Numbered from the stretch's first letter, positions 29,452 through 41,239 are shown. The stretch: DNA of 64,000 nucleotides from Clavibacter zhangzhiyongii (GCF_014775655.1 NZ_CP061274.1:1550001-1614000), one strand, 5' to 3'. Notes: a model not told the origin generated them from the letters alone. Translations and numbers: made by a program.

Positions 29452-30840
29452 GTGCTCCACGAACTCGCCGACCTCCCGATCATCTCGGCCTCCTTCGTGA
29501 CCGCCGCGGCGGTCGCGCCGCTCGTCGTCCTCGTGCTGCTGCTCGTGGTGGCCCGACGCGCCCGCCTCCGCACGGGCGCCCGGCCGGAGGACCCGCGCCG
29601 GGCGGCCGTCCGCACGGGGATCGCCGCCGTGGCCGGCGCCCTCGCCGGGCTCGCGCTGGCGTTCGTCCTCGGGGACGTGCTGGGCCTCTTCGGGGTGAGC
29701 CTCTCCAGCGGCACCCGCACGTGGACCGCGCTCGGCGGGCTCGGGCTCGCCCTGGCCGCCGTCGCCCTCGTCCGCAGCCGGCGCAGCGTGACCGGCGTCG
29801 GCGGGCGGATCCCGCCGAGGCGCACGGAGCGCGCGCTGCACGCCGCGCTCGCCGTGCTCGTCGTCCCGCTCGTCGTCTTCGCGTCGGCCGTCGGGATCAA
29901 CGCCGACGTCCAGCAGTACCCGAACATCGCGGCCGCCTTCGGGCTGACCCGGGTCGCGCCGCTCGACCTCGCGGGCCTCCCGGCGCCGGTCGACGCCCCC
30001 GAGGCGGACGGACCCCTCGAGGACACGTGGGCGCCCGGCGGCGCCCTCCCCGCGCGCGGCCGGCTGGGCACGATGCCGATCCCCGCGACGACCTCCGGCT
30101 TCCCGGCCCGCGACGCCCTCGTCTACCTGCCTCCCGCCGCGCTCGTCGACGACGCGCCGGCCCTGCCGGTCGTGATCGCCCTCTCCGGCCAGCCCGGCGC
30201 GCCGATGGACCTCTTCGCGTCCGGCCGCCTCGACCGGGCCATGGACGCCTACGCCGCCGCCCACCGCGGCCTCGCCCCCATCGTCGTGGTGCCGGACCAG
30301 CTGGGATCCCCGGAGGACAACCCGATGTGCGTGGACTCGCCGCTCGGGAACGCCGCCTCGTACCTCACGGTCGACGTGCCCGCGTGGATCCACCAGCACC
30401 TCCGCGTGCAGACCGCGCGCACCGGCTGGGCGATCATGGGCTTCTCGGAGGGCGGCACGTGCGCGGCGCAGCTCGGCTCCGGCCGCCCCGACCTCTTCGG
30501 CTCCCTCGTGGACATCTCCGGCGAGGTCGCCCCCACCATCGGCGCCGACACGGTGCAGGACGCCTTCGACGGCTCGCAGGCCGAGTACGCGGCCGCGTTC
30601 CCGGCCGCGCTCATGGAGGCCCGGAAGCCGTACGCCGACACGACCGCCCTCTTCTGCTCCGGCGAGGACGACGCGCAGTACCGGCCGCAGGTGGAGCAGG
30701 TGGAGGCGGCCGCGCGCGCCGCCGGGATGGCGACCCGCATCAGCGCGTCGCCGGGCACGGCGCACGACTGGGGCACCGTGCAGTGGTGCGTGGGCGACGC
30801 CCTGCCGACGCTCGGGACCCGGCTGGGCATCACCCGATGA
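29452..30840 (+). CDS. Membrane-anchored alpha/beta hydrolase (esterase D / antigen 85-like)
   Basis: A 462-residue protein with three to four N-terminal membrane helices (about 10-160) and an extracytoplasmic alpha/beta-hydrolase domain of the putative-esterase (mycolyltransferase-like) group. The nucleophile elbow is GFSEGG with Ser332; PVVIALSGQPGAPM opens the core and the C-terminal His is probably in GTAHDW. The organism type lacks mycolic acids as far as known, so mycolyl transfer is unlikely. It overlaps the DUF2156 gene by ATGA. That pairing suggests a role in turnover of aminoacylated lipids, which is an inference from context. Confidence 0.8.
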   Translation: MLHELADLPIISASFVTAAAVAPLVVLVLLLVVARRARLRTGARPEDPRRAAVRTGIAAVAGALAGLALAFVLGDVLGLFGVSLSSGTRTWTALGGLGLALAAVALVRSRRSVTGVGGRIPPRRTERALHAALAVLVVPLVVFASAVGINADVQQYPNIAAAFGLTRVAPLDLAGLPAPVDAPEADGPLEDTWAPGGALPARGRLGTMPIPATTSGFPARDALVYLPPAALVDDAPALPVVIALSGQPGAPMDLFASGRLDRAMDAYAAAHRGLAPIVVVPDQLGSPEDNPMCVDSPLGNAASYLTVDVPAWIHQHLRVQTARTGWAIMGFSEGGTCAAQLGSGRPDLFGSLVDISGEVAPTIGADTVQDAFDGSQAEYAAAFPAALMEARKPYADTTALFCSGEDDAQYRPQVEQVEAAARAAGMATRISASPGTAHDWGTVQWCVGDALPTLGTRLGITR

Positions 30841-33395
30841 CGCGGCCGCGGATCCTCACGCTCGCCGGAGCCGCTCGCGCCCTCGGTGCGCGCCTGCTGG
30901 CGCAGCCCGTCACCCTCGGGATCGCCGCCGTGATCCTCCTGCTCGCCGTGCTGCCCGCCGTGTCGGCCGTCTGGCGCCACGTCGTGCACCACCAGCTGGC
31001 CACGGGGTACGTCGCCGTGGTCGAGCGCGGGCACTGGTGGACCACCGTGACGGCCGCGTTCCTCACCGACGGCCCGGTCGAGCTCGTCGTCTCCCTGCTG
31101 GCCGTGCTGGTCCTCGTGGGCGTCGCCGAGCGCCTGATGGGCTGGTGGCGCACCCTCGTCGGCTTCGTGCTCACCGGCACGGTCGGCGCGCTCCTCGGCA
31201 TCGCCGTGCAGGCGCAGGGGCTCGTCGACGGCGAGCTCTGGTCGCACGGGGTGCGCGGCATCGCGACGGCGGACCCGCTCACCGCGGTCGCGGGCGTGCT
31301 CGCGCTCTCGAGCGCGTGGGCCGGCGTGCTCTGGCGGCGACGGATCCGGGTCGTCCTCGTGGTCGTCGTGCTCGTGTTCCTCCTGTACTCGGGCCAGCCG
31401 TCCGACCTCTACCGGCTGCTGGCGATCCTCCTGGGCGGCGTCGCGGGCGCCCTCCTGCACCGGCCGGCCGCGGGCGCGCGCTGGCAGCGGAGCTCCCACC
31501 ACGAGGTCCGCGTCATCCTCGCCGCGGTCGTCGGGATCCTCGGCACGGGCCCCGCCATCGCCCTGCTCTCGCGGAGCCGCTACGGCCCGCTCGCGCCCAT
31601 CGCCCTGCTCTTCGTCGACGACCGGGAGCCGGGCGACGCCATCTCCACCCGCTGCCTCTCGAGCGACTTCACGCACGACTGCCTGCAGGAGATCATGCTG
31701 GCGCGCATCGGCGGCGGCGTCGGCCCGATCCTGCTGTCGGTCGCCCCGCTCCTCGCGCTCCTCGTCGCCGCGTACGGCCTCTCCCGCGGGCGCCGCTTCG
31801 CCGTGTGGCTCGCCGTGAGCGTCAACCTGCTGCTGGCGGTGCTGTCGGCGTACGCGTTCGGGATGCTCGTGCACCGCGACATGGTGTCGCCCCGGCTCTC
31901 CGCCTCGCCGTCGGCCCACCCGGAGGCGGTGGCCGCGCTCGTCGCGTCGGTGATGCTCCCGCTCGGGAGCGCCATCGTGCTCGTGGCGCTGCGGCGGCAC
32001 TTCACGATCCTCTCCACGCGCCGCGCGATCCGGCGCTTCCTCGTGACCACGGGCGCCGCCCTCGCGGGCCTCATGGCGCTCTTCGTCGCCACGGGGCTCG
32101 CGCTGGCCGACGGCTTCACGCGCCCCGTCGACCTCAACGACCTGATCGCCGAGGCCCCGGACCGCTTCATCCCCGCGTCGTTCCTCCGCGGCGAGTCGCT
32201 CGACTTCCTGCCGACGGACCCCATCACGGACGTCGTCTACCGCGGGGTCGGCCCGGCCTTCTGGATCATCCTGGTGATCGCGAGCCTCCGCGCCATCGCC
32301 GACGTCCGCATGGCCGCGGTGCCGCGCGCGCAGGCGCTCGTGCGGCCGGCCCTCCGCCGCGGCGCCATCGGCTCGCTCTCCCACATGGCGACCTGGCCCG
32401 GCAACTCGTACTGGATCGCCGCCGACGGCCGCACGGTCGTCGCGTACCGGGTGGTCGGCAGCGTCGCCATCACGACGGCCGCGCCGCTCGGCCCGCCCGA
32501 CGACGAGCGCGCGCTCCGCGACGTGCTCGCGCAGTTCGCGCGCTTCGCCGACGACAACGGCTGGACCCCGGTCTTCTACAGCGTGCCCGCGTCGATGGCC
32601 CCCCTCTTCCACGACATGGGCTGGGAGACGCTCGGGGTGGCGGAGGAGACGGTCGTGCGCCCCGGCACCTGGCAGACCACGGGCAAGAAGTGGCAGGACG
32701 TGCGCACGTCGATCAACCGGGCCGACCGCGCCGGGATCCGCGCCGAGTGGACCACCTGGGCCGAGCTGCCGCTCGCGTGGGCGAGCCAGATCGAGCAGAT
32801 GTCGGAGGAGTGGGTCGCCGAGAAGGAGCTGCCGGAGATGGGCTTCACGCTCGGCGGCGTCGAGGAGCTGCGCGACCCGCAGGTGCGCCTCATGCTGGCC
32901 GTCGACGCGGACGACCGCGTGCAGGCGGCCACGAGCTGGCTGCCCACGTGGCGCGACGGCGTGGTCGTCGGCTGGACCCTCGACTTCATGCGCCGCCGCC
33001 CCGACGGCATCAACGGCGTGATGGAGTTCCTCATCGCGCGCTCGGCCATGCGGATGAAGGAGGACGGCATCGAGTTCATGAGCCTCTCCGCGGCGCCGCT
33101 CGCGCAGACCCGCGCGGCCTCGCCCGCCCCCGCCGACGCGGCCGACGGCCAGCAGGAGCGGCAGGAGGGCGGGGTCGAGCGGATCCTCGAGTTCCTCGCC
33201 GACTCGCTCGAGCCCGTGTACGGGTTCCGCTCGCTGCTGGAGTTCAAGCGCAAGTTCCAGCCGGAGCTCGTGCCGCTGATCATGGCCTACCCCGACGCGA
33301 CCGCCCTGCCGACGGTGGGGCTCGCGCTCACCCGCGCGTACCTGCCGTCCACGTCGGTGCGCGACCTCACGCGCGTCCTCCGCTCGGCGCGCTGA
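30837..33395 (+). CDS. DUF2156 membrane protein, MprF-like aminoacyl-lipid synthase candidate
   Basis: An 852-residue protein. The first half holds around a dozen predicted membrane helices; the early ones resemble a rhomboid-like bundle. The second half (about 490-850) is the cytosolic DUF2156/LPG-synthase C-terminal domain, a double GNAT fold, with ADGRTVVAYRVVGSVAITTAAPLGP, MGWETLGVAEETVV and VYGFRSLLEFKRKFQPE. MprF-type enzymes transfer amino acids from aminoacyl-tRNA to phosphatidylglycerol or other lipids; which amino acid and lipid cannot be told here. Its start overlaps the esterase stop as ATGA, so the two are coupled. Confidence 0.85.
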   Translation: MTRPRILTLAGAARALGARLLAQPVTLGIAAVILLLAVLPAVSAVWRHVVHHQLATGYVAVVERGHWWTTVTAAFLTDGPVELVVSLLAVLVLVGVAERLMGWWRTLVGFVLTGTVGALLGIAVQAQGLVDGELWSHGVRGIATADPLTAVAGVLALSSAWAGVLWRRRIRVVLVVVVLVFLLYSGQPSDLYRLLAILLGGVAGALLHRPAAGARWQRSSHHEVRVILAAVVGILGTGPAIALLSRSRYGPLAPIALLFVDDREPGDAISTRCLSSDFTHDCLQEIMLARIGGGVGPILLSVAPLLALLVAAYGLSRGRRFAVWLAVSVNLLLAVLSAYAFGMLVHRDMVSPRLSASPSAHPEAVAALVASVMLPLGSAIVLVALRRHFTILSTRRAIRRFLVTTGAALAGLMALFVATGLALADGFTRPVDLNDLIAEAPDRFIPASFLRGESLDFLPTDPITDVVYRGVGPAFWIILVIASLRAIADVRMAAVPRAQALVRPALRRGAIGSLSHMATWPGNSYWIAADGRTVVAYRVVGSVAITTAAPLGPPDDERALRDVLAQFARFADDNGWTPVFYSVPASMAPLFHDMGWETLGVAEETVVRPGTWQTTGKKWQDVRTSINRADRAGIRAEWTTWAELPLAWASQIEQMSEEWVAEKELPEMGFTLGGVEELRDPQVRLMLAVDADDRVQAATSWLPTWRDGVVVGWTLDFMRRRPDGINGVMEFLIARSAMRMKEDGIEFMSLSAAPLAQTRAASPAPADAADGQQERQEGGVERILEFLADSLEPVYGFRSLLEFKRKFQPELVPLIMAYPDATALPTVGLALTRAYLPSTSVRDLTRVLRSAR

Positions 33396-33456
33396 CCCGC
33401 CGACCCGCCGGGCTGCCGGGCCGCCGTCCCGGGTGCGGATCGTCCGGGCGCCGGTG

Positions 33457-33462
33457 TACCGT
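33457..33462 (+). promoter_or_regulatory. Leaderless -10 element of the leuA leader peptide
   Basis: TACCGT ends 6 nt before the leader-peptide ATG at 33469, so the mRNA should begin at or beside that ATG. Confidence 0.65.
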
Positions 33463-33468
33463 GGATCC

Positions 33469-33497
33469 ATGCAGTCCGGCCGCCTCCTCCTTAGTCG

Positions 33498-33513
<16 letters not shown>
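33469..33513 (+). CDS. leuL: leuA leader peptide (attenuator)
   Basis: A 14-residue ORF, MQSGRLLLSRRGEA, ending in TGA at 33511-33513. Three consecutive leucine codons (CTC CTC CTT, 33484-33492) make it a classic leucine-sensing leader, 61 nt upstream of leuA. A TACCGT hexamer 6 nt before its ATG supports real, leaderless expression. Leader-peptide control of leuA has been predicted for other actinobacteria. The RNA around it can form two exclusive helices (see the adjacent regulatory entry). Confidence 0.85.
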
Positions 33514-35341
<1,828 letters not shown>

Positions 35342-35355
35342 TCCGCGGAGCACGA

Positions 35356-35399
35356 CGCACGAGGACGGCCGGGCGGCGACGCCCGGCCGTCCTCGTGCG
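35356..35399. terminator. Terminator of leuA, shared with the convergent channel gene
   Basis: A perfect 19-bp stem (35356-35374 with 35381-35399) and a 6-nt loop, 15 nt after the leuA stop and about 50 nt from the convergent stop at 35450. Confidence 0.9.
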
Positions 35400-35449
35400 C
35401 GGGGCCGGTCGCGGCGCGCCGTCGCCCGCGGCGCGTCCGCCGTCGCGGG

Positions 35450-36127
35450 TCAGCGCCGGGGACGCGGGCGGCGCAGCGCCGTGAACCGGAGCCGGCTCAG
35501 CGCGCGCTGCTCGGGCAGGCTCCAGCCGAAGCGCACCGCGAGCAGGCGCGTGGTGGCGGTGACGGCCACGCACACGATCGCGGCGACCCACATCGGCACG
35601 CCGGTCGCCGCGAGCGCCACGACGATGATCGCGCCCACCGCGGCCGCGACCGCGTAGAGCGAGCCGACGTGCATCATCGCGATGGGCAGGTTGAGGAGCA
35701 GGTCGCGCACGAACGAGCCGCCGACGGCGGAGACGACGCCGATGAAGACCGCGGGCACCTCCGGCACCCCGGCCGCCAGCGCCTTCGACGTGCCGATGGC
35801 GCAGAACAGGCCGATGGTGAGCGCATCGAGCACCGTGATGACGACGTCGAGGCGGGTGAAGATCCGCTCGAGGAGCATGCCGCCCAGGGCCGCGGCCACC
35901 GCGACGAGCATGAGCCAGTTGCTGGAGAGCGCCGCGGGCGTGACGTTGAGGAACACGTCGCGGAGGAGGCCGCCGCCGAGGCCCGTGGCGGTGCCGATGA
36001 TGGCGATGCCGAGGAGGTCGAGCCGGCGGTCGCGGAAGCCCGCGGCGAACATGGCGCCCTGCAGGCTGCCGATGCTGACGGCCAGGAGGTCCGCCCACAG
36101 CGGGATGGTGAGGGGGACGGGATCCAT
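35450..36127 (-). CDS. TRIC-type cation channel family protein (UPF0126)
   Basis: A 225-residue membrane protein with about seven helices in two similar halves. Each half carries a Gly-rich turn followed by Arg-Asp (GLGGGLLRD and AVGGSFVRD), the hallmark of the bacterial UPF0126/trimeric intracellular cation channel family. The ion and physiological role are unproven in bacteria. The C-terminus is Arg-rich. The ATG at 36127 lies 116 bp from the divergent recO start. Confidence 0.88.
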   Translation of the reverse strand: MDPVPLTIPLWADLLAVSIGSLQGAMFAAGFRDRRLDLLGIAIIGTATGLGGGLLRDVFLNVTPAALSSNWLMLVAVAAALGGMLLERIFTRLDVVITVLDALTIGLFCAIGTSKALAAGVPEVPAVFIGVVSAVGGSFVRDLLLNLPIAMMHVGSLYAVAAAVGAIIVVALAATGVPMWVAAIVCVAVTATTRLLAVRFGWSLPEQRALSRLRFTALRRPRPRR

Positions 36128-36231
36128 GGCCTCCCCTTGATAGCACAGCGCGGACGCGCGCCCGGGCCGGGTGACGCCGCGCGGCCCGGCGGACGGCCCG
36201 CGCGGCGGCGGGGGAGGCCGCGCCCGGGGCG

Positions 36232-36237
36232 GATAAT
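36232..36237 (+). promoter_or_regulatory. Leaderless -10 element of recO
   Basis: GATAAT, nearly the bacterial consensus TATAAT, ends 6 nt before the GTG at 36244. Confidence 0.6.
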
Positions 36238-36243
36238 CGAGGG

Positions 36244-37176
36244 GTGCCCCTCTACCGTGACGAGATCGTCGTCCTGCGCACCCACAAGCTGGGCGAGGCG
36301 GACCGGATCGTCACGATGCTCTCGCGGCAGCACGGGAAGATCCGCGCCGTCGCCAAGGGCGTCCGCCGCACGCAGTCCAAGTTCGGCGCCCGGCTCGAGC
36401 CGTTCATGGTCGCCGACGCGCAGTTCTTCGAGGGCCGGACCCTCGACATCATCACGCAGGCCGAGTCCATCGCCTCGTACGGCACCCTCATCGCGAGCGA
36501 CTACGGCAGCTACACGGCGGCCAGCGCCATGGTCGAGACGGCCGACCGCGTCACCGAGGACGAGGGCTCGCTCCAGCAGTACCTGCTCCTCGTCGGCGCG
36601 CTCCGCTCGCTCAGCCGCCGCGAGCACGGCGCCAGCCTGACGCTCGACTCGTACCTGCTGCGGAGCCTCTCGATGGCCGGGTGGGCGCCGAGCTTCCAGG
36701 ACTGCGCGGTGACGGGCGCACCGGGGCCGCACTCGGCGTTCGTCGTGCAGCTCGGCGGCGTCGTCGCGGACGCGGCGGCGCCCCCCGGATCCCCGCGGCT
36801 CGACCCCGACACGCTCGCGCTCCTCTCCGCCCTCCTCACGGGCGACTGGCCGCACGCCGAGGCGGCCACGCTCCGCTCGCAGGCCCGTGCCAGCGGCGTC
36901 GTCGCCGCGTACGCGCAGTGGCACCTCGACCGGGGGATCCGCTCCCTCGGCCTCGTCGACCGCAGCGACGCGCGCCAGCTGCTGCCGCCGACCGAGCAGC
37001 CCGTGCCGCTCGACGCGCCCGACCTCGACGCGCGGGACCCGGATCCCGCAGCGGCCCTCGCCGCCGCCACCGCGTCCGTCGTGCGGGGCACCCCGCGCGA
37101 CGCGGACCCGGCGGCGGACCCGGACTCCGACGACACCACCGCCGACCGCCCCCGAGCACAGGAGACGACCCGATGA
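36244..37176 (+). CDS. recO: DNA repair protein RecO
   Basis: Recombination mediator that helps RecA load on SSB-coated DNA; 310 residues, with the last 60 or so forming an acidic, low-complexity tail. The N-terminal OB fold has the conserved start [22 protein letters not shown] and [24 protein letters not shown]. The C-terminal helical domain follows. The zinc cysteines seen in some RecO proteins are not evident. The leaderless GTG start at 36244 is supported by the -10 spacing. It overlaps uppS (ATGA). Confidence 0.93.
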   Translation: MPLYRDEIVVLRTHKLGEADRIVTMLSRQHGKIRAVAKGVRRTQSKFGARLEPFMVADAQFFEGRTLDIITQAESIASYGTLIASDYGSYTAASAMVETADRVTEDEGSLQQYLLLVGALRSLSRREHGASLTLDSYLLRSLSMAGWAPSFQDCAVTGAPGPHSAFVVQLGGVVADAAAPPGSPRLDPDTLALLSALLTGDWPHAEAATLRSQARASGVVAAYAQWHLDRGIRSLGLVDRSDARQLLPPTEQPVPLDAPDLDARDPDPAAALAAATASVVRGTPRDADPAADPDSDDTTADRPRAQETTR

Positions 37177-38039
37177 GCCGACGCCCCGAGGTCCCCGGCC
37201 GCACCGACCTGCCGCTCGACTGGACGGGGGAGCAGCCGCCCGCGATCCCCGCCGACCTCGTGCCGAAGCACATCGCGGTCGTGATGGACGGCAACGGCCG
37301 CTGGGCGAACCAGCGCGGACTGCCCCGCACCGCCGGGCACCAGGCGGGCGAGGAGGCGTGGTTCGACACCGTCGCCGGCGCCGTGCAGCTCGGCGCGACG
37401 CACCTCTCCGTCTACGCGTTCTCGACCGAGAACTGGAAGCGGTCACCCGCCGAGGTGCGCTTCCTCATGGGCTTCAACCGCGACGTGATCCACCGCCGCC
37501 GCGACCAGCTGAACGCCTGGAACGTGCGGATCCGCTGGGCCGGCCGCCGACCGCGCCTCTGGCGCAGCGTCATCGACGACCTGCAGGTGGCCGAGGAGAT
37601 GACGAAGCACAACACCGGGATGACGCTCACGATGTGCATCAACTACGGCGGCCGCACCGAGATCGGGGACGCCGTGAAGCGCATCGCCGAGGACGTGGAC
37701 GCCGGACGGCTCAAGGCGTCGCGCGTGGACGAGCGCACCATCCAGCGCTACCTCTACCTGCCGGACGTGCCCGACGTCGACCTCTTCATCCGCAGCTCCG
37801 GCGAGCAGCGCACGAGCAACTTCCTGCTCTGGCAGTCGGCCTACGCGGAGATGGTCTTCCTCGACCGGCTCTGGCCCGACTTCCGCCGGAAGGACCTGTG
37901 GGACGCCGTCGAGAGCTACGTGCACCGCGACCGCCGGTTCGGCGGCGCGGTCGACGCCCACGCGGGGGACGCCGACGAGGGGTCCGCGGAGGATCCGGAC
38001 GGCCCCGCCGAGGGCGACCAGGAGCCCGCCGCTCAGTAG
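37173..38039 (+). CDS. uppS: Isoprenyl transferase (undecaprenyl diphosphate synthase type)
   Basis: A cis-prenyltransferase of 288 residues that makes the polyprenyl diphosphate carrier for wall synthesis. The catalytic Asp39 is in [47 protein letters not shown] and the C-terminal DLWDAVESY are conserved. A 35-residue acidic tail follows the domain. Actinobacteria may have two such enzymes with different chain lengths; this recO-linked copy is usually the long-chain one. The ATG at 37173 overlaps the recO stop. Confidence 0.93.
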   Translation: MSRRPEVPGRTDLPLDWTGEQPPAIPADLVPKHIAVVMDGNGRWANQRGLPRTAGHQAGEEAWFDTVAGAVQLGATHLSVYAFSTENWKRSPAEVRFLMGFNRDVIHRRRDQLNAWNVRIRWAGRRPRLWRSVIDDLQVAEEMTKHNTGMTLTMCINYGGRTEIGDAVKRIAEDVDAGRLKASRVDERTIQRYLYLPDVPDVDLFIRSSGEQRTSNFLLWQSAYAEMVFLDRLWPDFRRKDLWDAVESYVHRDRRFGGAVDAHAGDADEGSAEDPDGPAEGDQEPAAQ

Positions 38040-38042
38040 CAT
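38037..38042 (+). promoter_or_regulatory. Leaderless -10 element of the Gfo/Idh/MocA gene
   Basis: TAGCAT, overlapping the uppS stop codon, ends 7 nt before the GTG at 38050. Confidence 0.5.
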
Positions 38043-38049
38043 CGGGGAC

Positions 38050-39162
38050 GTGAGCACACCCGAGAACGCGCCCCGTCCGTCCGCCGCATCCGCATCCGCC
38101 GCGGGATCCGACGCGCCCATCCGCGTCGGCATCGTGGGCTACGGCCTCGCCGGTCGCGTCTTCCACGCGCCGTTCCTCGAGGCGAGCCCCGAGTACCGCA
38201 TCGCGCTCGTGTCCACCTCCGACCCCGACCGCGCGGCCCTCGTGCGCGAGCGCCACCCCGGCGCCGACGTCGTCGCCTCCGCGGACGAGCTGTTCGCGCG
38301 CTCCGCCGAGCTCGACATGGTCGTCATCGCCTCGCCCGCGTCCGCGCACCTCCGTCAGGGCCTCCAGGCGCTCGACGCGCACCTCGCCGTCGTCATGGAC
38401 AAGCCGTTCGTCGCGACCGTCGACGAGGCGCTCATGCTCATCGAGCGCGCCGAGGCCCTCGGGATCCCGTTCTCCGTCTTCCAGAACCGGCGCTGGGACG
38501 GCGACTTCCTCACCGTGCGGGCGCTCATCGCGTCGGGCCGGCTGGGCGAGGTCCACCGCTTCGAGTCGACCTTCGAGCGCTGGGGCGGACCCGTGCGCGA
38601 CCGCTGGCAGGACCGCGAGACCCCGGCCGAGGCCGCCGGCATCTCCTACGACCTCGGCAGCCACCTCATCGACCAGGCGCTGGAGCTCTTCGGCCCCGTC
38701 GTCGACTTCGCGGCCGAGCTCGCGACCGTCCGCGACGGATCCGCGAGCGACGACGACGCCTTCTACTCGCTGCTGCACGAGTCGGGCGTGCAGTCGCACC
38801 TCACCGTCAGCCGCGTCGCCGCGCTGGCCGGCCCGCGCTTCCGCGTGCTCGGCACCGCGGGCGCCTACGCCGTGGACGGCCTCGACCCGCAGGAGCCGCT
38901 GCTCAAGGAGGGCGCGTCGCCCGCCGACCCCGGCTTCGGCGAGGCGCCCGAGTCGGAGTGGGGCACGCTCGTGGAGGCGGCCGGCGACCCCGCGGGGGAG
39001 CGGGTCCCCACCGAGCGCGGCCGCTACGCCGACTTCTACGCCGCCATGGCCGACGCCGTGCGCGGCCGCGGGCCCGTCCCGGTGGATCCGCGCGCGTCCC
39101 TGGAGACCGTCCGCATCGTCGAGCTGGCGCACCGCCGCACCGCCGGGGACGACGAGGACTGA
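38050..39162 (+). CDS. Gfo/Idh/MocA family oxidoreductase
   Basis: A 370-residue NAD(P)-dependent oxidoreductase. Rossmann motif [39 protein letters not shown] holds the conserved Lys of the EKP-like motif; the C-terminal sheet domain contains [33 protein letters not shown] in pieces. The family acts on sugars, inositols and similar polyols; substrate unknown. The first 20 residues are Ala/Ser/Pro-rich. No sugar-uptake genes are adjacent. Confidence 0.9.
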   Translation: MSTPENAPRPSAASASAAGSDAPIRVGIVGYGLAGRVFHAPFLEASPEYRIALVSTSDPDRAALVRERHPGADVVASADELFARSAELDMVVIASPASAHLRQGLQALDAHLAVVMDKPFVATVDEALMLIERAEALGIPFSVFQNRRWDGDFLTVRALIASGRLGEVHRFESTFERWGGPVRDRWQDRETPAEAAGISYDLGSHLIDQALELFGPVVDFAAELATVRDGSASDDDAFYSLLHESGVQSHLTVSRVAALAGPRFRVLGTAGAYAVDGLDPQEPLLKEGASPADPGFGEAPESEWGTLVEAAGDPAGERVPTERGRYADFYAAMADAVRGRGPVPVDPRASLETVRIVELAHRRTAGDDED

Positions 39163-39174
39163 GCGGCCCGCCCG

Positions 39175-39180
39175 TAGACT
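39175..39180 (+). promoter_or_regulatory. Probable -10 element of glyS
   Basis: TAGACT precedes a leader of roughly 85 nt before the glyS GTG at 39272. The leader can form a GC-rich stem (GGGGCC near 39182 with GGCCCC near 39254), but no T-box signature was found. Confidence 0.4.
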
Positions 39181-39271
39181 GGGGGCCGCCTTTCCCGGCG
39201 ACCCGCGGCATCCGCCCACCGGTCGCCGTCCGCCGACCGGGCACCCAGTCCGGCCCCACCTAGGAGCAAAC

Positions 39272-40657
39272 GTGGCAACCCCCTCGCGTCTCGACCCGGT
39301 CATCAACCTCGCCAAGCGGCGCGGCTTCGTCTTCCAGGCGGGTGAGATCTACGGCGGCTCGCGCTCCGCGTGGGACTACGGGCCGCTCGGCGTGGCGCTG
39401 AAGGAGAACATCAAGCGCCAGTGGTGGCAGACCATGGTCAACGGCCGCGACGACGTCGTCGGCCTCGACTCCTCCGTCATCCTGCCGCGCCGCGTGTGGG
39501 AGGCCTCCGGCCACGTCGAGGTCTTCAGCGACCCGCTCGTCGAGTCGCTGCACACGCACAAGCGCTACCGCGCCGACCACCTTCTCGAGGCGTACGAGGC
39601 CAAGCACGGCCACCCGCCGGTCAACGGCCTCGCCGACGTCAACGACCCCGACACCGGCCAGCCCGGCTCCTGGACCGAGCCGCAGAACTTCTCCGGCCTG
39701 CTGAAGACCTTCCTCGGACCGGTCGACAACCAGGAGGGCATGCACTACCTCCGCCCCGAGACCGCGCAGGGCATCTTCGTCAACTTCGCGAACGTCCTGA
39801 GCGCCGCCCGCCAGAAGCCGCCGTTCGGCATCGGCCAGATCGGCAAGAGCTTCCGCAACGAGATCACGCCGCAGAACTGGATCTTCCGCACCCGCGAGTT
39901 CGAGCAGATGGAGATGGAGTTCTTCGTCGAGCCCGGCACCGACGCCGAGTGGCACCAGTACTGGATCGACCAGCGCTACGCCTGGTACACCGACCTCGGC
40001 ATCGACCCCGAGAACCTGCGCCTCTTCGAGCACCCGCAGGAGAAGCTCTCGCACTACTCGACCCGCACCGTCGACATCGAGTACCGCTTCGGCTTCACGG
40101 GCGGCGCCTGGGGCGAGCTCGAGGGCATCGCGAACCGCACCGACTACGACCTGCGCACGCACTCCGAGGCGTCCGGCCAGGACCTCTCCTACTTCGACCA
40201 GACGAAGAACGAGCGGTGGATCCCCTACGTGATCGAGCCCGCGGCCGGCCTCACGCGCTCGATGATGGCGTTCCTGGTGGACGCGTACCACGAGGACGAG
40301 GCGCCCAACGCGAAGGGCGGCGTCGACAAGCGCACGGTCCTCCGCCTCGACCGCCGCCTCGCGCCCGTCAAGGTCGCCGTCCTGCCGCTGTCGCGCAACG
40401 AGAAGCTGTCGCCGGTGGCGCGCGAGCTCGCTGCGGAGCTCCGCAAGGTGTGGAACATCGAGTTCGACGACGCGGGCGCCATAGGCCGCCGCTATCGCCG
40501 CCAGGACGAGATCGGCACGCCGTTCTGCGTCACGGTCGACTTCGACACGCTCGACGACCGGGCCGTCACGGTGCGCGAGCGCGACACCATGGCGCAGGAG
40601 CGCATCCCGCTCGACGACCTCATGGGGTACCTCGCGGGGCAGCTCATCGGGGCCTGA
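39272..40657 (+). CDS. glyS: Glycyl-tRNA synthetase (dimeric, class II)
   Basis: Charges tRNA-Gly; 461 residues, the alpha2 archaeal/actinobacterial type and not the tetrameric bacterial type. The N-terminal [31 protein letters not shown] is diagnostic. The class II motifs follow: [13 protein letters not shown], the [17 protein letters not shown] loop of motif 2, and [14 protein letters not shown] of motif 3. The anticodon-binding domain begins at [13 protein letters not shown]. The start is GTG 39272 after TAGGAG. It is followed by a hairpin that reaches into the convergent ybaK-like gene. Confidence 0.96.
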   Translation: MATPSRLDPVINLAKRRGFVFQAGEIYGGSRSAWDYGPLGVALKENIKRQWWQTMVNGRDDVVGLDSSVILPRRVWEASGHVEVFSDPLVESLHTHKRYRADHLLEAYEAKHGHPPVNGLADVNDPDTGQPGSWTEPQNFSGLLKTFLGPVDNQEGMHYLRPETAQGIFVNFANVLSAARQKPPFGIGQIGKSFRNEITPQNWIFRTREFEQMEMEFFVEPGTDAEWHQYWIDQRYAWYTDLGIDPENLRLFEHPQEKLSHYSTRTVDIEYRFGFTGGAWGELEGIANRTDYDLRTHSEASGQDLSYFDQTKNERWIPYVIEPAAGLTRSMMAFLVDAYHEDEAPNAKGGVDKRTVLRLDRRLAPVKVAVLPLSRNEKLSPVARELAAELRKVWNIEFDDAGAIGRRYRRQDEIGTPFCVTVDFDTLDDRAVTVRERDTMAQERIPLDDLMGYLAGQLIGA

Positions 40658-40680
40658 TCCGACCCTCGCGCCCGGCCGAT

Positions 40681-40721
40681 CCGCCGTCCCCGCTCCCGCC
40701 CCGCGGGATCAGGGGCGGCGG
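40681..40721. terminator. Hairpin between glyS and the YbaK-family gene
   Basis: Arms 40681-40691 and 40712-40721 pair over 10 bp with one bulged T. It overlaps the end of the convergent gene and may terminate glyS transcription. Confidence 0.45.
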
Positions 40722-41239
40722 ATCGTCAGCTCGTCGGTGATGTCGCCCACCGTGGCGCCGAGCGCCCCGATCAGCGCGTCCGCGTCCACGAGGGCCGAGA
40801 CGCCGTGCTCCCCGCCGCCCATGCCGATCCGCCGGCCGACGATCCGCTCGTCCGCGTAGACGGGCAGGTCCCCGTCGGCGCCGAGCGGCGTGATGGTTCC
40901 GCGCTCGTACCCGGTGGCCGCGAGCGCCACCTCGGCCGCGGGCATCGAGAGCTTGTTGACCCCCACGATCCCGCGCAGCTTCGCCCAGCTGATCTGCCGG
41001 TCGCCCGGCACGAGCGCGATGAGCAGCGCGCCGTCGTGCCGCTTCACCACGAGCGACTTCACGAGGTGCGACGGCGGGATGCCGAGCCCCGCGGCCGCCT
41101 CCTCGAGGGAGGACGCGTCCGGGCGGTCGACGACCTCGATGTCGATCCCGAGGCGCGCCGCGTGGGCGAGCACGCGGTCGCGGCCGCGGGGCGCGGCGTC
41201 GGATGCGGACGGGACGGGGGAGGGGGAGCTGTCGGCCAT
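40709..41239 (-). CDS. YbaK/EbsC-family aminoacyl-tRNA deacylase
   Basis: A 176-residue protein of the YbaK/ProX fold, which hydrolyses mischarged tRNA (often Cys-tRNA-Pro or Ala-tRNA-Pro). Conserved elements are LVKSLVVKRHDGALLIALVPGD, where the Lys of VKSL is the catalytic candidate, then KLRGIVGVNKLSMPAAEV and GYERGTITPLG ... VYADERI ... IGMGGGEHG. Exact tRNA specificity is not readable. About 20 N-terminal residues are a disordered Ser/Pro stretch. The ATG at 41239 is divergent from the DsbA-like gene across 51 bp. Confidence 0.88.
   Translation of the reverse strand: MADSSPSPVPSASDAAPRGRDRVLAHAARLGIDIEVVDRPDASSLEEAAAGLGIPPSHLVKSLVVKRHDGALLIALVPGDRQISWAKLRGIVGVNKLSMPAAEVALAATGYERGTITPLGADGDLPVYADERIVGRRIGMGGGEHGVSALVDADALIGALGATVGDITDELTIRRP

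Noticed and set aside
28560-30836. Upstream extension of the DUF2156 frame that would give a 1611-residue protein
   Set aside because: The extension overlaps the response regulator and esterase in another frame and is Arg/Pro-rich noise. The ATGA start at 30837 is clearly better.
30249-33470. A 1073-residue open frame on the minus strand
   Set aside because: It lies opposite the DUF2156 and esterase genes, is made of Arg/Gly/Asp/His low-complexity sequence, and has no domain. Long antisense frames are expected at this GC content.
39181-39271. T-box riboswitch in the glyS leader
   Set aside because: The leader is about 90 nt and lacks the conserved T-box sequence and specifier-stem layout; only a generic GC stem is seen.
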